Positions 51,495 through 61,152 of a DNA stretch of 64,000 bases are shown piece by piece. A program made the position numbers and the translations under genes. Position 1 is the first letter of the stretch. Each line of letters opens with the position of its first letter. Origin of the DNA: Ornithinimicrobium faecis (GTDB lineage Bacteria > Actinomycetota > Actinomycetes > Actinomycetales > Dermatophilaceae); NCBI RefSeq assembly GCF_023923225.1, contig NZ_CP099489.1, positions 1,736,001 through 1,800,000 of the forward strand. The letters run 5' to 3'. The notes under the pieces are model-generated. The model saw only the letters and a list, made by a program, of their open reading frames with translations. It was not told the origin of the DNA and made no database searches.

Positions 51495-52148
51495 TCAGGC
51501 CATTGTGGTGGCTGGTGCCGCCGCCGTGATGCCCGACACGCGGGCCTCAATCAGCGGAAGCACGTCCTGCACCGTGACGGGGCGGCCGAGCTCGACGCTC
51601 AGCGAGGTGATCCCGGCGTCGGGGATGCCGCACGGGACGATCGGGTCGGCCCAGGCCAGGTCACAGTCCGCGTTGAAGGAGAAACCGTGCATCGTCACGT
51701 CGTGGCTGACCCGGATGCCGATCGCGCCGATCTTGCGGTCGGGCCCGCGCTCGTCAGCCAGCACCCACACGCCGCTGCGTCCCTCGACGCGGGTGGTCTC
51801 CACGCCGAGCTCGGTGCACACGTCGATGAGCAGCTGCTCGAGGCGGCGCACGTGGGCGACGACGTCGACGGGGTTGGGCAGGCGCACGATCGGATAGCCG
51901 ACCAGCTGGCCCGGCCCGTGCCAGGTGATCTTGCCGCCGCGGTCGACGTCGATGACCGGCGTGCCGTCGCTCGGGCGCTCGTGGTCCTCGGTGCGCTTGC
52001 CCGCGGTGTAGACCGCCGCGTGCTCCAGCAGCAGCAGCGTGTCGGGCAGCTCGCCGCTGACGACCTGGGCGTGCACTTCTCGCTGGTGGTCCCACGCCTG
52101 CTGATAGTCGACGTAGTCCGGCCCGAATCCGACGTGCTCGATGCGCAT
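51495..52148 (-). CDS. lipB: Octanoyl-[ACP]:protein octanoyltransferase
   Basis: 217 residues from ATG 52148; GTG 52157 is in frame too. Moves octanoate from acyl carrier protein to lipoyl domains, the step before LipA. The family block [21 protein letters not shown], the catalytic Lys in [11 protein letters not shown] and the catalytic Cys in [15 protein letters not shown] are present. It is not next to lipA here. The gene starts beside a tandem-repeat block at 52193-52258. Confidence 0.95.
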   Translation of the reverse strand: MRIEHVGFGPDYVDYQQAWDHQREVHAQVVSGELPDTLLLLEHAAVYTAGKRTEDHERPSDGTPVIDVDRGGKITWHGPGQLVGYPIVRLPNPVDVVAHVRRLEQLLIDVCTELGVETTRVEGRSGVWVLADERGPDRKIGAIGIRVSHDVTMHGFSFNADCDLAWADPIVPCGIPDAGITSLSVELGRPVTVQDVLPLIEARVSGITAAAPATTMA

Positions 52149-52192
52149 GTCTGCCACTCTACGCCGACGGGTTTCGTCGATCCCGGGTGCTT

Positions 52193-52258
52193 GCTGGTCG
52201 TGTGGCTGGTCGTGTGGCTGGTCGTGTGGCTGGTCACGATGTCGCTGGTCACGATGTC
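52193..52258. repeat. Tandem repeats between lipB and the kinase gene
   Basis: Three units of GCTGGTCGTGTG (52193-52228) and two of GCTGGTCACGATGTC (52229-52258). It occupies the divergent promoter region of lipB and the kinase gene. Confidence 0.9.
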
Positions 52259-52323
52259 GCAGGTCGGGGCGGGGCTGTGGACAAGTTCTGCGGCGAGGGC
52301 CTCAGATGGGGCAGCGTGCGGGC

Positions 52324-54123
52324 ATGGACGTCCCCAGCATCCCCGGCTATGACGTGCTCGGTCGCATCGGCGCCGGCGCGAGTGCGCAGGTGTGGCGCGC
52401 CCGCCGGGTCGCCGACGATCTCGACGTTGCCCTCAAGGTGGTCTCGACGGGGGCTGACCAGGTCTCCTCGGCGCTGCGCGAGGCCGGCGTCCTCACCCGG
52501 GTGCGCCACCAGCACGTGATCCATCTGTATGACGTGGTGCCGGTCCCCGGGGTCGGTGGCCGTCACGACGGGGTGGCCCTGGCGATGGAACTCGCCGAGG
52601 GCGGATCCCTCGCCGAGGTGCTCGGTGCCCGGGACCACCTGACCCCGGGGGAACTGGTCACCGTGTGCTCGCCCCTGGCCACGGCGCTGGCCGAGCTGCA
52701 CCGGGCCGGTGTCGTGCACGGCGACATCTCCCTGGGCAATGTGATCTTCCGAGCGGATGGCATGCCGCTGCTGGCCGACCTGGGTGTCTCGCGGATCGCG
52801 GGTGAGCGGCGCGACGAGACCTACGGCACCGACGGCATGGTGGCACCGGAGGTGATGGAGGGCTTCGAGCCCACCGCGGAGTCCGACGTCTATGGGCTGG
52901 GTGCCCTCGCTTGGCGATCGCTGGTGGGGGAGCCGCCCGGGTGGGTCGGCACCCGTCCTGAGCTGGCCGAGTTGCGGCCCGAGCTGCCCGCCGATCTGGT
53001 GACCCTGGTGACCGCGTGCCTGTCGGGGGAGCCCGCGGACCGTCCGGAGGCCGAGGAGGTCTCCGTGGCGCTGTTTGCCACCGCTCGCCCCGAGCCCGTC
53101 GCGCTTGCTCCCGGTGCCGACCCTGCTGCGGGCCTGACGCAGCGGATCCGCGCCGACCTGCGCGGTGGGCGTGACGCGGGCACCGACTCCGCCGACGAGT
53201 CCCAGGGTGCGCAGTCAAAGGGCGCCCGGGCCAAGGGCGCCCAGTCGGGTGCTCGTCGGCTGCGGGTGCCGCACCCGCGTGCGCTGCTGCGCGGGAGGGA
53301 CCGGGACCGGGGCCGGGGCCGGGGCCGGGGGAGCCGTCGACGACAGGGTGGGCGTCCCTCCCGCAGGGTGGGTCTGTGGGTGGCGGGCGCGGGGGCCGTC
53401 GCAGTGATCGCGCTGGTCGTGTCGACCTGGCTCGGGTCGCTCTTTGGCGGGGCTCCCCCTGTCGCCGGCGACGATCAGGCCGCGACGGCGGACAGCCTGG
53501 CGGTGGTGGGCGGCGCTGACCCCGTGCCTGCTGAGGACTCCGCCGAGGACAGTGCGACGATCACCGACACCGCGAGTCCGAGTCCAGCAGACCCCACGAG
53601 TGACGAGCCCGAGGACGTGGCTGCGCCGCCAGAGGTGGACCCCGACGAGGGCCCAGAGGTGGACCCCGACGAGGACTCAGATCAAGACCCAGAAGGGGAC
53701 CCGAACCCTGCTGCCGATCCAGCCGCCGACCCGACGGCCTCGGCACAGCACCTTCTCGACGCCCGGGCTGCCGCGTGGCGCTCCGGTGACCCGGCGGACC
53801 TGGAGGCGGTCCACGCAGCCGGTTCGCCGGCCCGCGAGCAGGAGACCCAGGCGCTGACGGACGCGCAGGATCTGGACGTGACCTATCGGGGCCTGGAGTT
53901 CACGGTCGGCTCGGCCGAGGTCCTGGCGTCCGGGCCGGAGCGTGCGGTCCTCGAGGTTGAGGTGAAGCGGTCGGACTATCAGGAGGTCACCCCGTCCGGC
54001 GAGGTCGCGCACGAGGGCCGATCCGATGTGGTCGAGCTGGAGCTGCGACTCAGCGAGGGAGAGTGGCGGATCTGGGGTTGGGGCGATGCCGCCCAGGCTC
54101 AGGCGGGTGCGGCGAGCGGATAG
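52324..54123 (+). CDS. Membrane Ser/Thr protein kinase, atypical (HGD motif)
   Basis: 599 residues from ATG 52324. Kinase domain 9-255: Gly loop GRIGAGASAQVW, Lys38 in VALKVV, Glu53, catalytic loop HGDISLGN (Asp134, Asn139; HGD instead of HRD), ADLGVSR in place of DFG, and VAPEVMEG. So the catalytic residues are kept but it is a non-RD kinase. A juxtamembrane Arg/Gly-rich stretch (320-345), one membrane helix (about 350-372) and an extracellular part follow: acidic Pro/Asp repeats (PEVDPDEG units) and a C-terminal NTF2-like domain (QHLLDARAAAWRSGDPADLEAVH). It may sense an external ligand. Its end overlaps the convergent gene by 25 bases. Confidence 0.87.
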   Translation: MDVPSIPGYDVLGRIGAGASAQVWRARRVADDLDVALKVVSTGADQVSSALREAGVLTRVRHQHVIHLYDVVPVPGVGGRHDGVALAMELAEGGSLAEVLGARDHLTPGELVTVCSPLATALAELHRAGVVHGDISLGNVIFRADGMPLLADLGVSRIAGERRDETYGTDGMVAPEVMEGFEPTAESDVYGLGALAWRSLVGEPPGWVGTRPELAELRPELPADLVTLVTACLSGEPADRPEAEEVSVALFATARPEPVALAPGADPAAGLTQRIRADLRGGRDAGTDSADESQGAQSKGARAKGAQSGARRLRVPHPRALLRGRDRDRGRGRGRGSRRRQGGRPSRRVGLWVAGAGAVAVIALVVSTWLGSLFGGAPPVAGDDQAATADSLAVVGGADPVPAEDSAEDSATITDTASPSPADPTSDEPEDVAAPPEVDPDEGPEVDPDEDSDQDPEGDPNPAADPAADPTASAQHLLDARAAAWRSGDPADLEAVHAAGSPAREQETQALTDAQDLDVTYRGLEFTVGSAEVLASGPERAVLEVEVKRSDYQEVTPSGEVAHEGRSDVVELELRLSEGEWRIWGWGDAAQAQAGAASG

Positions 54124-54989
54124 GGCGGCAGCGCGTCGATCAAGGCAAACATCCGCTGCCAGACCGCGATGTCCAGCGGGTCCGGGGTCTCGGGCTGATA
54201 GACGATGAACCACCCACCGGCGACCTCGGCCTCCCAGGGCGCGGTGGGCACCGCGAGCAGTGCCTGCACCTGCGGGGTGAAGACCGTGGCGGCGACTTGC
54301 TCTGCGGTCGGTCCCGCGGTGGTTGTCTGTTCGACTGCCGCCCCGGCGGTCACGATCTCGTTGGAGCTGAACACCAGGGGCGGGAGCTCCTCCTCGGCGA
54401 GCAGCACTGCGAGGTAGCGGCAGCTGCCCTGGTCCTCCGGCGGGCTGCCGTCCGGCGGGTTCCCGGAGTGCCAGGACTCGGTGGCGACGTGGCACTGCCG
54501 CCCGCCCTGGGTCCAGGCGACCAGGTCTCGGCGGACGCGGTTGCCGGCGAGGCCGCGCCCGAAGATCCGCCCCGGGAGGTCACCGCCCTCCGCGACCGGA
54601 GCGGCGTCGAAACCGTTGTCGTTGGCGAAGGCCATCAACTGGTAGTGCTCCTCCCAGCCACTGGCCACCTTGGTGACCTGCCGTCGCAGCATGATCCACA
54701 GCACGAGGCCGACGGCGACCGCGAGGCCGAGCGTGAGCAGCAGACCGACGGTGCCGCTGTCGTCCCCATCGAGGATCATCCCGATGGCGACACCCGCAAA
54801 GATGAGACACACCAGGGCGGTGGAGATCGCGAGCATGGCCACCCAGGCGGGAGCCCGCAGCCGTGGACCGTCAGTGGCCGGCCCGTGCTGCTCGGCCCAC
54901 TTGTCCTCCTGGCGCACGGACTCGCGCCACGCGGCGACGACTCTGGCCGGAGGAGTGTGCAGCAGTGATGTGAAGTTGATCCCCGCCAT
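54099..54989 (-). CDS. Hypothetical membrane protein
   Basis: 296 residues from ATG 54989 (MAGINFTSLLHTPPARV). A basic head, two adjacent helices (WVAMLAISTALVCLIFAGVAIGM and TVGLLLTLGLAVAVGLVLWIML) and a soluble C-terminal domain of about 180 residues (HYQLMAFANDNGFDAAPVAEG..., VFSSNEIVTAG, GGWFIVYQPETPDP). Not recognised. The soluble part resembles proteins in which a cell-size or lipid-binding domain follows a TM pair, but I cannot name it. Overlaps the kinase gene end-to-end by 25 bases (54099-54123), so both coding sequences share the stretch. Confidence 0.7.
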   Translation of the reverse strand: MAGINFTSLLHTPPARVVAAWRESVRQEDKWAEQHGPATDGPRLRAPAWVAMLAISTALVCLIFAGVAIGMILDGDDSGTVGLLLTLGLAVAVGLVLWIMLRRQVTKVASGWEEHYQLMAFANDNGFDAAPVAEGGDLPGRIFGRGLAGNRVRRDLVAWTQGGRQCHVATESWHSGNPPDGSPPEDQGSCRYLAVLLAEEELPPLVFSSNEIVTAGAAVEQTTTAGPTAEQVAATVFTPQVQALLAVPTAPWEAEVAGGWFIVYQPETPDPLDIAVWQRMFALIDALPPYPLAAPA

Positions 54990-55020
54990 GGCCCACACGT
55001 TAACCGCGGACGCTGGCATG

Positions 55021-55056
55021 GCTCCGGCCCGACACCATCAGGTGTCGGGCCGGAGC
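55021..55056 (-). terminator. Terminator of the second tuf gene
   Basis: GCTCCGGCCCGACACC, loop ATCA, and its exact complement (16 pairs), 12 bases past the tuf stop. Confidence 0.75.
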
Positions 55057-55068
55057 TGCGGCGCACGC

Positions 55069-56253
55069 TCAGACGAGCGTGGTGATCCTGCCTGCGGCGA
55101 CGGTCCGCCCGCCCTCACGGACGGCGAAACCCAGGCCTGGCTCGAGGGCGATCGGCTTGTCCAGGTGCACGGTCACCTCGACCGTGTCACCGGGCATCAC
55201 CAGCTCCACCTCGCCGAGGTCCATCCGCCCGGGAACGTCCGTGGTGCGGAAGTAGAACTGCGGCCGATAGTCACCGGCAAACGCCGTGTGCCGTCCGCCC
55301 TCGTCGGCGGTCAGCGTGTGCAGCGTCGCGGTGAAGCCCTGGTGGGGCTGCACCGACCCGGGCAGGGCTAGCACCTGGCCGCGCTGGACGTCCTCCCGGC
55401 GCACACCACGCAGCAGGACCGCGGCGTTGTCACCGGCCTGCACCTCCTCCAGCGTCTTGCCGAAGGTCTCCATGCCGATCGCCACCGAGGTGACGGTCTC
55501 GCCCAGACCAATGACCTGCACGCTCTCGCCGATGCGCAGCGAGCCACGCTCGACGGCACCGGTGACCACGGTGCCTCGACCACTGATGGTCAGGGCACTC
55601 TCGACCGGCATCAAGAACGGGCCGTCCACCTCACGTGCGGGCAGCGGCACGTAGTCGTCGACCGCCTGCAGGAGCGCGGTGACCGACGCCGTCCAGCGCG
55701 GGTCGCCATCGAGGGCGCCGAGCGCGGAGACCGGCACGACCGGCACCTCGTCACCAGGGAAGCCGTAGTCGCTGAGCAGCTCGCGCACCTCGAGCTCGAC
55801 GAGGTCCAGCAGCTCTGGGTCGTCCACGGTGTCGGCCTTGTTCAGCGCCACGATCAGGTGGGGGACGCCCACGCGCTGCGCGAGCAGCACGTGCTCGCGG
55901 GTCTGCGGCATGGCGCCGTCCTGGGCGGACACGACGAGGATCGCGGCGTCCACCTGCGCTGCTCCCGTGATCATGTTCTTCACGAAGTCGGCGTGACCTG
56001 GCATGTCGACGTGGGCATAGTGCCGGGTGGCGGTCTCATACTCCACGTGCGAGATGTTGATCGTGATGCCGCGCTGGGTCTCCTCCGGGGTCCGGTCGAT
56101 CCCCTCGAAGGCCACGAACGTGTTGGCCTCGGGGGAGGCGTCAGACAAGACCTTGGTGATGGCCGCGGTCAACGTCGTCTTGCCGTGGTCGACGTGACCC
56201 ATCGTGCCGATGTTGAGGTGCGGCTTGGACCGGATGAACTGGCTCTTGGCCAT
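55069..56253 (-). CDS. tuf: Second elongation factor Tu, divergent; possible elfamycin-resistant form
   Basis: 394 residues from ATG 56253. GTPase motifs are intact (GHVDHGKT at 19-26, DMPGH 83-87, NKAD 138-141, SALG) as are domains 2 and 3 ([30 protein letters not shown]). It differs from housekeeping EF-Tu in many core places: DMPGHADF for DCPGHADY, AQRVGV for [16 protein letters not shown] for GENVGVLLRG. By my alignment to E. coli numbering, position 124 is Arg (normally Gln) and 275 is Ala (normally Gly). Substitutions at 124 and 275 are known to give resistance to kirromycin-type and GE2270A-type antibiotics. It is outside the ribosomal operon context, transcribed alone. Confidence 0.9.
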   Translation of the reverse strand: MAKSQFIRSKPHLNIGTMGHVDHGKTTLTAAITKVLSDASPEANTFVAFEGIDRTPEETQRGITINISHVEYETATRHYAHVDMPGHADFVKNMITGAAQVDAAILVVSAQDGAMPQTREHVLLAQRVGVPHLIVALNKADTVDDPELLDLVELEVRELLSDYGFPGDEVPVVPVSALGALDGDPRWTASVTALLQAVDDYVPLPAREVDGPFLMPVESALTISGRGTVVTGAVERGSLRIGESVQVIGLGETVTSVAIGMETFGKTLEEVQAGDNAAVLLRGVRREDVQRGQVLALPGSVQPHQGFTATLHTLTADEGGRHTAFAGDYRPQFYFRTTDVPGRMDLGEVELVMPGDTVEVTVHLDKPIALEPGLGFAVREGGRTVAAGRITTLV

Positions 56254-56700
56254 GGTGATTCTGCTTTCTGTGCCAGGCACATGATGCTGTGCCGTGTTGC
56301 GCCGGCGGGCAGGCGTGCGCGGGCGGGTGCCGGAGAGGGGCGTCCGCGCCAGGACCGCGGTGCGGGCACGCCCTGCTGAGAAACCAGCGGGTGCCCGGAA
56401 AGGGTGGCCGACCCTCCTCCGTGGGTCCTGCTGGAGCGGGAGGAGGGTCAGACTTCAGCGCCGTCGCACAGGAAGTCCACGGCCACGGCGCAGCGCTCAT
56501 CGCCCGAGCGGCGAGTGCCGGTCAGGGGAGCGAAGCCAAAGGCGGTGGACATGTTCATCACAGTATCCGGGCAACGCCGGCCGGTGCCACGGAATTCCTG
56601 CCGACCAGCAGAGGCGGTCTTCAGGCCACTCTGGGGAGAGCCGGATCGCGTTCGGTCCATGGTGGGAAGGTCTGGACCGCCGGTTCACGCCGCTCAGTCA
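56254..56700 (-). other. Long leader region of tuf with hairpins and a short ORF
   Basis: 447 gene-free bases. Seen: inverted repeats GACCCTCCTCC (56410-56420) / GGAGGAGGGTC (56439-56449) and GGGCAC...CTGCTG / CAGCGGGTGCCC near 56363-56398. A 36-codon minus-strand ORF at 56448-56558 (MNMSTAFGFAPLTGTRR... ending FLCDGAEV) has gene-like codon use and no ribosome site; it may be a leader ORF or chance. The hairpins could be a terminator or attenuator before tuf. Confidence 0.4.
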
Positions 56701-57630
56701 TCACCCGGTGACCCAGGCGGCAGCGCTCGCGAGGTCGGGGTGGCTGTGCTCGAACCCGTGCTCCTGCAGCACCGTGGGCAGCACCCGCTGACTGCCGAGC
56801 ACCTCACCGGCCATCTCACCGAGGGCCAGGCGCAGCGCGATCGTGGGAGCGGGCATCAGGGACGGGCGGTGCAGCATGGCCGCCAGTGCCTTCACAACCG
56901 CCTTCTGTCGCTCGGGCTCCGGGGCGGTGAGGTTGACCGGTCCGGTGATCTCCGGATGGTCCAGCAGCCAGATCATGGCGGCGATGTGGTCGGGCAGGGT
57001 GATCCACGACCAGAACTGTGTGCCGTCGCCCATCGGTCCACCCAGCCCGAAGCGCACCAGCGGCAGCAACCTGGCGAGCGCTCCACCGGTGCGGCTGAAC
57101 ACGATCCCGGAGCGCAGGTGGGCGACGGGCAGTCCGCCGTCCTCGGCTGCCCAGGTGGCGTGCTCCCAGTCCTGCACCAGGTCGGGGACGAAACCAGATC
57201 CGAGGGCGCTCTGCTCGGTCAGGCGGACATCGCCGCGACTGCCGTAGACACCGATTGCTGAGCCCGACAGCAGCCGCGGCTTCTGGGGGAGGGCGAGCAG
57301 TGCCTGGCACAGCGCCGCCGTGTTGGGAACCCGGGAGTGGACCAGCGTGTCCTTGTAGCGCGCCGTCCACCGCCGATCACCCAGCCCCGCACCGGCGAGG
57401 TTGACTGCGGCGGTCACTCCGTCGAGGGCTCCGCGGTCGGACAACCCGTGCGCCGGGTCCCACTGCACCTCCCGCACCCCCTCGGGCACGTCCTGGGTCG
57501 GGGGACGACGGACCAGGTGCACGACACCGTCCCCACGGGCACGCAGTGCCTCGGACAGCGCAGAGCCGAGCAGTCCGCTCGAGCCGGTGATGGCCACGAG
57601 GTGGTGCGGACTGCTCGGCTCTGATGTCAC
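56701..57630 (-). CDS. TIGR01777-family epimerase/oxidoreductase
   Basis: 309 residues: nucleotide motif VAITGSSGLLGSALSEAL, VNLAGAGLGDRRWTARYK, the active-site strand LSGSAIGVYGSRGD, TQFWSWITLPDHIAAMIW and NLTAPEPERQKAVVKALA. An SDR of unknown substrate, positional equivalent of Rv2216 between the E2 gene and lipB in M. tuberculosis. It lies 40 bases behind the sucB stop, probably in the same transcript. The SRPBCC-fused relative is at 2263-3723. Confidence 0.92.
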   Translation of the reverse strand: MTSEPSSPHHLVAITGSSGLLGSALSEALRARGDGVVHLVRRPPTQDVPEGVREVQWDPAHGLSDRGALDGVTAAVNLAGAGLGDRRWTARYKDTLVHSRVPNTAALCQALLALPQKPRLLSGSAIGVYGSRGDVRLTEQSALGSGFVPDLVQDWEHATWAAEDGGLPVAHLRSGIVFSRTGGALARLLPLVRFGLGGPMGDGTQFWSWITLPDHIAAMIWLLDHPEITGPVNLTAPEPERQKAVVKALAAMLHRPSLMPAPTIALRLALGEMAGEVLGSQRVLPTVLQEHGFEHSHPDLASAAAWVTG

Positions 57631-57670
57631 TGTTGTGCCTGTCTTGGATCAGACGATGTGCCTGTCTGGG

Positions 57671-59590
57671 TCAGACCTCGAAGGAACCTTCCTCGAGGCG
57701 CTCCTTGACCGTGCCGAGGAAGCGGGCGGCGTCGGCGCCGTCCACGATCCGGTGGTCGTAGGTCATGGCCAGATAGACCATCGAGCGGATGGCGATGGTC
57801 TCGCCGCCGTCCTCGTCGATCACGACGACCGGCCGCTTCACGACCGACCCGGTGCCCAGGATGGCCACCTGCGGCTGGTTGATGATCGGGGTGTCGAACA
57901 GCGCGCCACGGCTGCCGGTGTTGGTGATGGTGAAGGTGCCACCACCGAGCTCGTCCGGCATCACCTTGTTGGTGCGGGTCCGCTCGGCCAGGTCCGCGAT
58001 CTTGCGGGAGATGCCGGCGATGTTGAGGTCACCGGCGTCCTTGATGACCGGGACGATCAGGCCCTTCTCGGTGTCCACCGCGATGCCGACGTTCTCGGTC
58101 GGGTGGTAGATGACCTGGTCCTCCTCGACGCTGGCGTTCACGTTGGGGTGGACCTTCAGCGCCTCGACCGCGGCCAGGACGAAGAACGGCATGTAGGAGA
58201 GCTTGACGCCCTCGCGTGCCAGGAAGTCGTCCTTGGTCTTGTTGCGCAGCCGGGCCACCTTGGTGAGGTCCACCTCGATGACCGTGGTCAGCTGGGCGCT
58301 GGTCTGCAGCGACTCGACCATCCGGCTCGCGATGAGCTTGCGCAGGCGCGACATCTTCTCGGTGGTCCCGCGCTTGGGCGAGGCCTCCACCGGAGCCGAC
58401 GAGCCGCCCGACGGCGCGGCTGCCGGAGCAGAGGCTGGGGCGGCGGGTGCTGCACTCGGCGCCGGGGCGGACGGGGCCGACTTCGCGGCCTCCTCAGCCT
58501 TGCGGGCGGCGTCGAGCACGTCCTGCTTGCGGATGCGCCCACCCACGCCCGTCCCGCTCAGCGTGTTGAGGTCGACCTTGTGCTGGGCCGCGAGCTTGCG
58601 GACCAGCGGGGTGACATAGGCGCTGACATCGCCACCGGACTGCTCCGGGGTGCCGACACCACTGGCCGTGCCGGGGGAGTCACCAGTCGGTGCGGCAGCC
58701 TTCTCGCCGCCCTCCTGTCCGGACTCCTTGGCGGCCTGCTCGTGCAGCTCGGCGTCCTCAGCCAGGTCAGGTGCGGACTGCGTGGCCTCCTCCTGCTTCT
58801 GGTCGGCCTGCTCGGCGGACTCGTCAGCCTTGGGCTCCTCAGCGGGAGCCTCAGCCTTCGGCTCCTCCTTGGGCTCCTCGGCGGGAGCCTCCTGCGCCGG
58901 TGCAGAACCGCCGCCGGAGCCACCGACCACGGCCAGCTCGCCACCGACCTCGACGGTCTCGTCCTCCTGGGCCAGGATCTTGGTCAACTTGCCGGCCACG
59001 GGCGAGGGGATCTCGGTGTCGACCTTGTCAGTGGACACCTCCAGCAGGGGCTCGTCGACCTCGACGTCGTCGCCCTCGGCCTTCAGCCAGCGGGTGACGG
59101 TGCCCTCGGTGACCGACTCACCCAGCGCGGGCATCGTGACGGTCTCACCGCCAGAGTCACCGCCACCAGAATCACCGCCACCAGAGTCACCGCCACTGCT
59201 CTGCGCCGGGGCCTCCTGGGCGGGCGCCTCCTCAGCAGGCTCCTCAGCGGGGGCCTCCTCCGCAGCGGCCTCGGCGGGCTCCTCAGCGGGGGCCTCCTCG
59301 GCAGCGGGCTCCTCTGCAGCAGCGTCACCACCGGAGGAGTCACCACCGTCGGAGCCGTCGCCGATCACCGCGAGGTCACCGCCGACCTCGACGGTGTCGT
59401 CCTCCTCGGCGAGGATCTCCTGCAGCACGCCAGCAATGGGTGAGGGGATCTCGGTGTCCACCTTGTCGGTGGACACCTCCAGCAGGGGCTCGTCGACCTC
59501 AACGGCGTCACCCACATTCTTGAGCCAGCGGGTCACGGTGCCCTCGGTGACGGACTCACCCAGGGCCGGCATGGTCACGCGTTCAGACAT
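57671..59590 (-). CDS. sucB: Dihydrolipoamide acyltransferase (2-oxo acid dehydrogenase E2)
   Basis: 639 residues. Two lipoyl domains (Lys43 and Lys189, each in [14 protein letters not shown]), an E3/E1-binding domain ([35 protein letters not shown]), and the catalytic domain ending [20 protein letters not shown] with the active-site His. The linkers are rich in Glu/Ala/Pro and contain GGGDS and PAEE repeats. In Actinobacteria this protein is shared by pyruvate and 2-oxoglutarate dehydrogenases, so the label sucB/dlaT is by family, not by tested substrate. It is behind lpd and ahead of the epimerase. Confidence 0.93.
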   Translation of the reverse strand: MSERVTMPALGESVTEGTVTRWLKNVGDAVEVDEPLLEVSTDKVDTEIPSPIAGVLQEILAEEDDTVEVGGDLAVIGDGSDGGDSSGGDAAAEEPAAEEAPAEEPAEAAAEEAPAEEPAEEAPAQEAPAQSSGGDSGGGDSGGGDSGGETVTMPALGESVTEGTVTRWLKAEGDDVEVDEPLLEVSTDKVDTEIPSPVAGKLTKILAQEDETVEVGGELAVVGGSGGGSAPAQEAPAEEPKEEPKAEAPAEEPKADESAEQADQKQEEATQSAPDLAEDAELHEQAAKESGQEGGEKAAAPTGDSPGTASGVGTPEQSGGDVSAYVTPLVRKLAAQHKVDLNTLSGTGVGGRIRKQDVLDAARKAEEAAKSAPSAPAPSAAPAAPASAPAAAPSGGSSAPVEASPKRGTTEKMSRLRKLIASRMVESLQTSAQLTTVIEVDLTKVARLRNKTKDDFLAREGVKLSYMPFFVLAAVEALKVHPNVNASVEEDQVIYHPTENVGIAVDTEKGLIVPVIKDAGDLNIAGISRKIADLAERTRTNKVMPDELGGGTFTITNTGSRGALFDTPIINQPQVAILGTGSVVKRPVVVIDEDGGETIAIRSMVYLAMTYDHRIVDGADAARFLGTVKERLEEGSFEV

Positions 59591-59664
59591 TCGACGTCTC
59601 CTCGTCCGGGGCCTTGCAGTCTACGGATTCTCCTGCCATCTGGCAGGACGTGTGTGGTGTTGCG

Positions 59665-61053
59665 TCAGGCATGAGCGTGCAGCGGCTTGCCCGCCAGCGC
59701 CAGGTGGGCCTCGCCCAGTGCCTCGTTCTGGGTGGGGTGCGCGTGGATCAACTGTGCCACCTCATCGGGCAGTGCCTCCCAGTTGTAGATCAGTTGAGCC
59801 TCGCCGACCTGCTCGCCCATCCTGGCACCCACCATATGGACACCGACGACGGCCCCGCCCTCGGCGCGGACCAGCTTCACGAAACCGGCCGTGCCCAGGA
59901 TCTGGGACTTGCCGTTGCCACCGAGGTTGTACTCATAGGTGCTCACCTCGCCGTGCTTCTCCCGGGCCTGGGCCTCGGTGAGTCCCACGGAGGCAATCTC
60001 CGGGTCGCAGTAGGTCACGCGCGGGATGCCCGCCTCGTCGATCGGGGTCGGGTCCAGGCCGGCGATCTGCTCGGCGACGAAGATGCCCTGGGCAAATCCG
60101 CGGTGCGCCAACTGGAGGCCGGGGACGATGTCTCCCACGGCATACAGGCCGTCGACGCCGGTCCGGCAGCGCTCGTCGGTGGTGACGAAACCGCGGTCCA
60201 GAGTGGCGCCGGCCTCCTCATAGCCCAGCCCGTCGGTGACCGGGCCGCGCCCGACCGCCACCAGCAACAGGTCGGCCTCGATCGTGTCGCCGGACTCGAG
60301 AGAGACCTGCACCGCGTTGTCGTCCTGGGTGGCGCCGGTGAACTTCACACCGGTCTTGACGGTGATCTTGCGCTTCTTGAAGGCCCGCTCGAGCGTCTTG
60401 GACACGGACTCATCCTCGGCCGCGACCAGACGCGGCAGGGCCTCGACGACGGTCACCTGGGCACCGAAGGAGGCGAAGACCGACGCGAACTCGACACCGA
60501 TCACGCCACCGCCGAGCACCACGACGCGCTCCGGCAGCTCGGCCAGAGTCATCGCCTGGTCGCTGGTCATGATGCGGCCACCGATGTCCAGGCCGGGAAT
60601 GGACCGGGCGTAGGAACCGGTCGCCAGCACGACGTTCTTGCCGGTGAGGGTGCGCTCGCCGACCTGCACCGTGGTGGGGGAGGACAGCTGCCCGTGCCCC
60701 TCGACATACTCGATGGTGGCCGAGCTGACCAGGCCCTGCAGGCCCTTGTAGAGCCGGCCGATGACCCCGTCCTTGTAGGAGTGGACCTTGGCGATGTCGA
60801 TCGAGTCGAGCGTGGCGTTGACGCCGAACTTGGCGCCGGCGCGCGTGGAGTCGGCCACCTCCGCCGCGTGCAGCAGCGCCTTGGTGGGGATGCAGCCCCG
60901 GTGCAGGCAGGTGCCGCCGAGCTTGTCCTTCTCGACCAGGGCGACCTTCAGACCGAGTTGCGCGGCGCGCAGGGCACAGGAATAGCCGCCGCTGCCACCG
61001 CCCAGGATCACGACGTCGAAGGTGTTGTCATCATCGGGTGGGTTTTGCGCCAT
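59665..61053 (-). CDS. lpd: Dihydrolipoyl dehydrogenase (E3)
   Basis: 462 residues. FAD motif VVILGGGSGGYSCALRAAQLG, redox disulfide Cys49-Cys54 in GGTCLHRGCIPTK, NAD motif VVVLGGGVIGVEFASVFASFG, the second FAD motif VDGLYAVGDIVPG and the C-terminal active-site HAHPTQNEAL. Reoxidises dihydrolipoyl groups of the E2 and the glycine cleavage H protein. It is 74 bases ahead of sucB and likely co-transcribed. Confidence 0.96.
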   Translation of the reverse strand: MAQNPPDDDNTFDVVILGGGSGGYSCALRAAQLGLKVALVEKDKLGGTCLHRGCIPTKALLHAAEVADSTRAGAKFGVNATLDSIDIAKVHSYKDGVIGRLYKGLQGLVSSATIEYVEGHGQLSSPTTVQVGERTLTGKNVVLATGSYARSIPGLDIGGRIMTSDQAMTLAELPERVVVLGGGVIGVEFASVFASFGAQVTVVEALPRLVAAEDESVSKTLERAFKKRKITVKTGVKFTGATQDDNAVQVSLESGDTIEADLLLVAVGRGPVTDGLGYEEAGATLDRGFVTTDERCRTGVDGLYAVGDIVPGLQLAHRGFAQGIFVAEQIAGLDPTPIDEAGIPRVTYCDPEIASVGLTEAQAREKHGEVSTYEYNLGGNGKSQILGTAGFVKLVRAEGGAVVGVHMVGARMGEQVGEAQLIYNWEALPDEVAQLIHAHPTQNEALGEAHLALAGKPLHAHA

Positions 61054-61139
61054 GTGAGCATCTTGTCAAACACTCGGCGCGGCGACCACCGAGGGGCCGG
61101 TCTCGGTGTCGCGGCACCGAAAGCGGAGGGGTCGCGCGG

Positions 61140-61152
61140 TAATCTCCCACCT
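61140..61152 (+). promoter_or_regulatory. -10 element for a leaderless transcript
   Basis: TAATCT (61140-61145), seven bases, then ATG 61153; no ribosome site. Confidence 0.45.

Noticed and set aside
52193..52258. Tandem repeats considered as a CRISPR-like array
   Set aside because: Units are 12-15 bases and directly adjacent with no unique spacers; no cas genes are present anywhere in the window.
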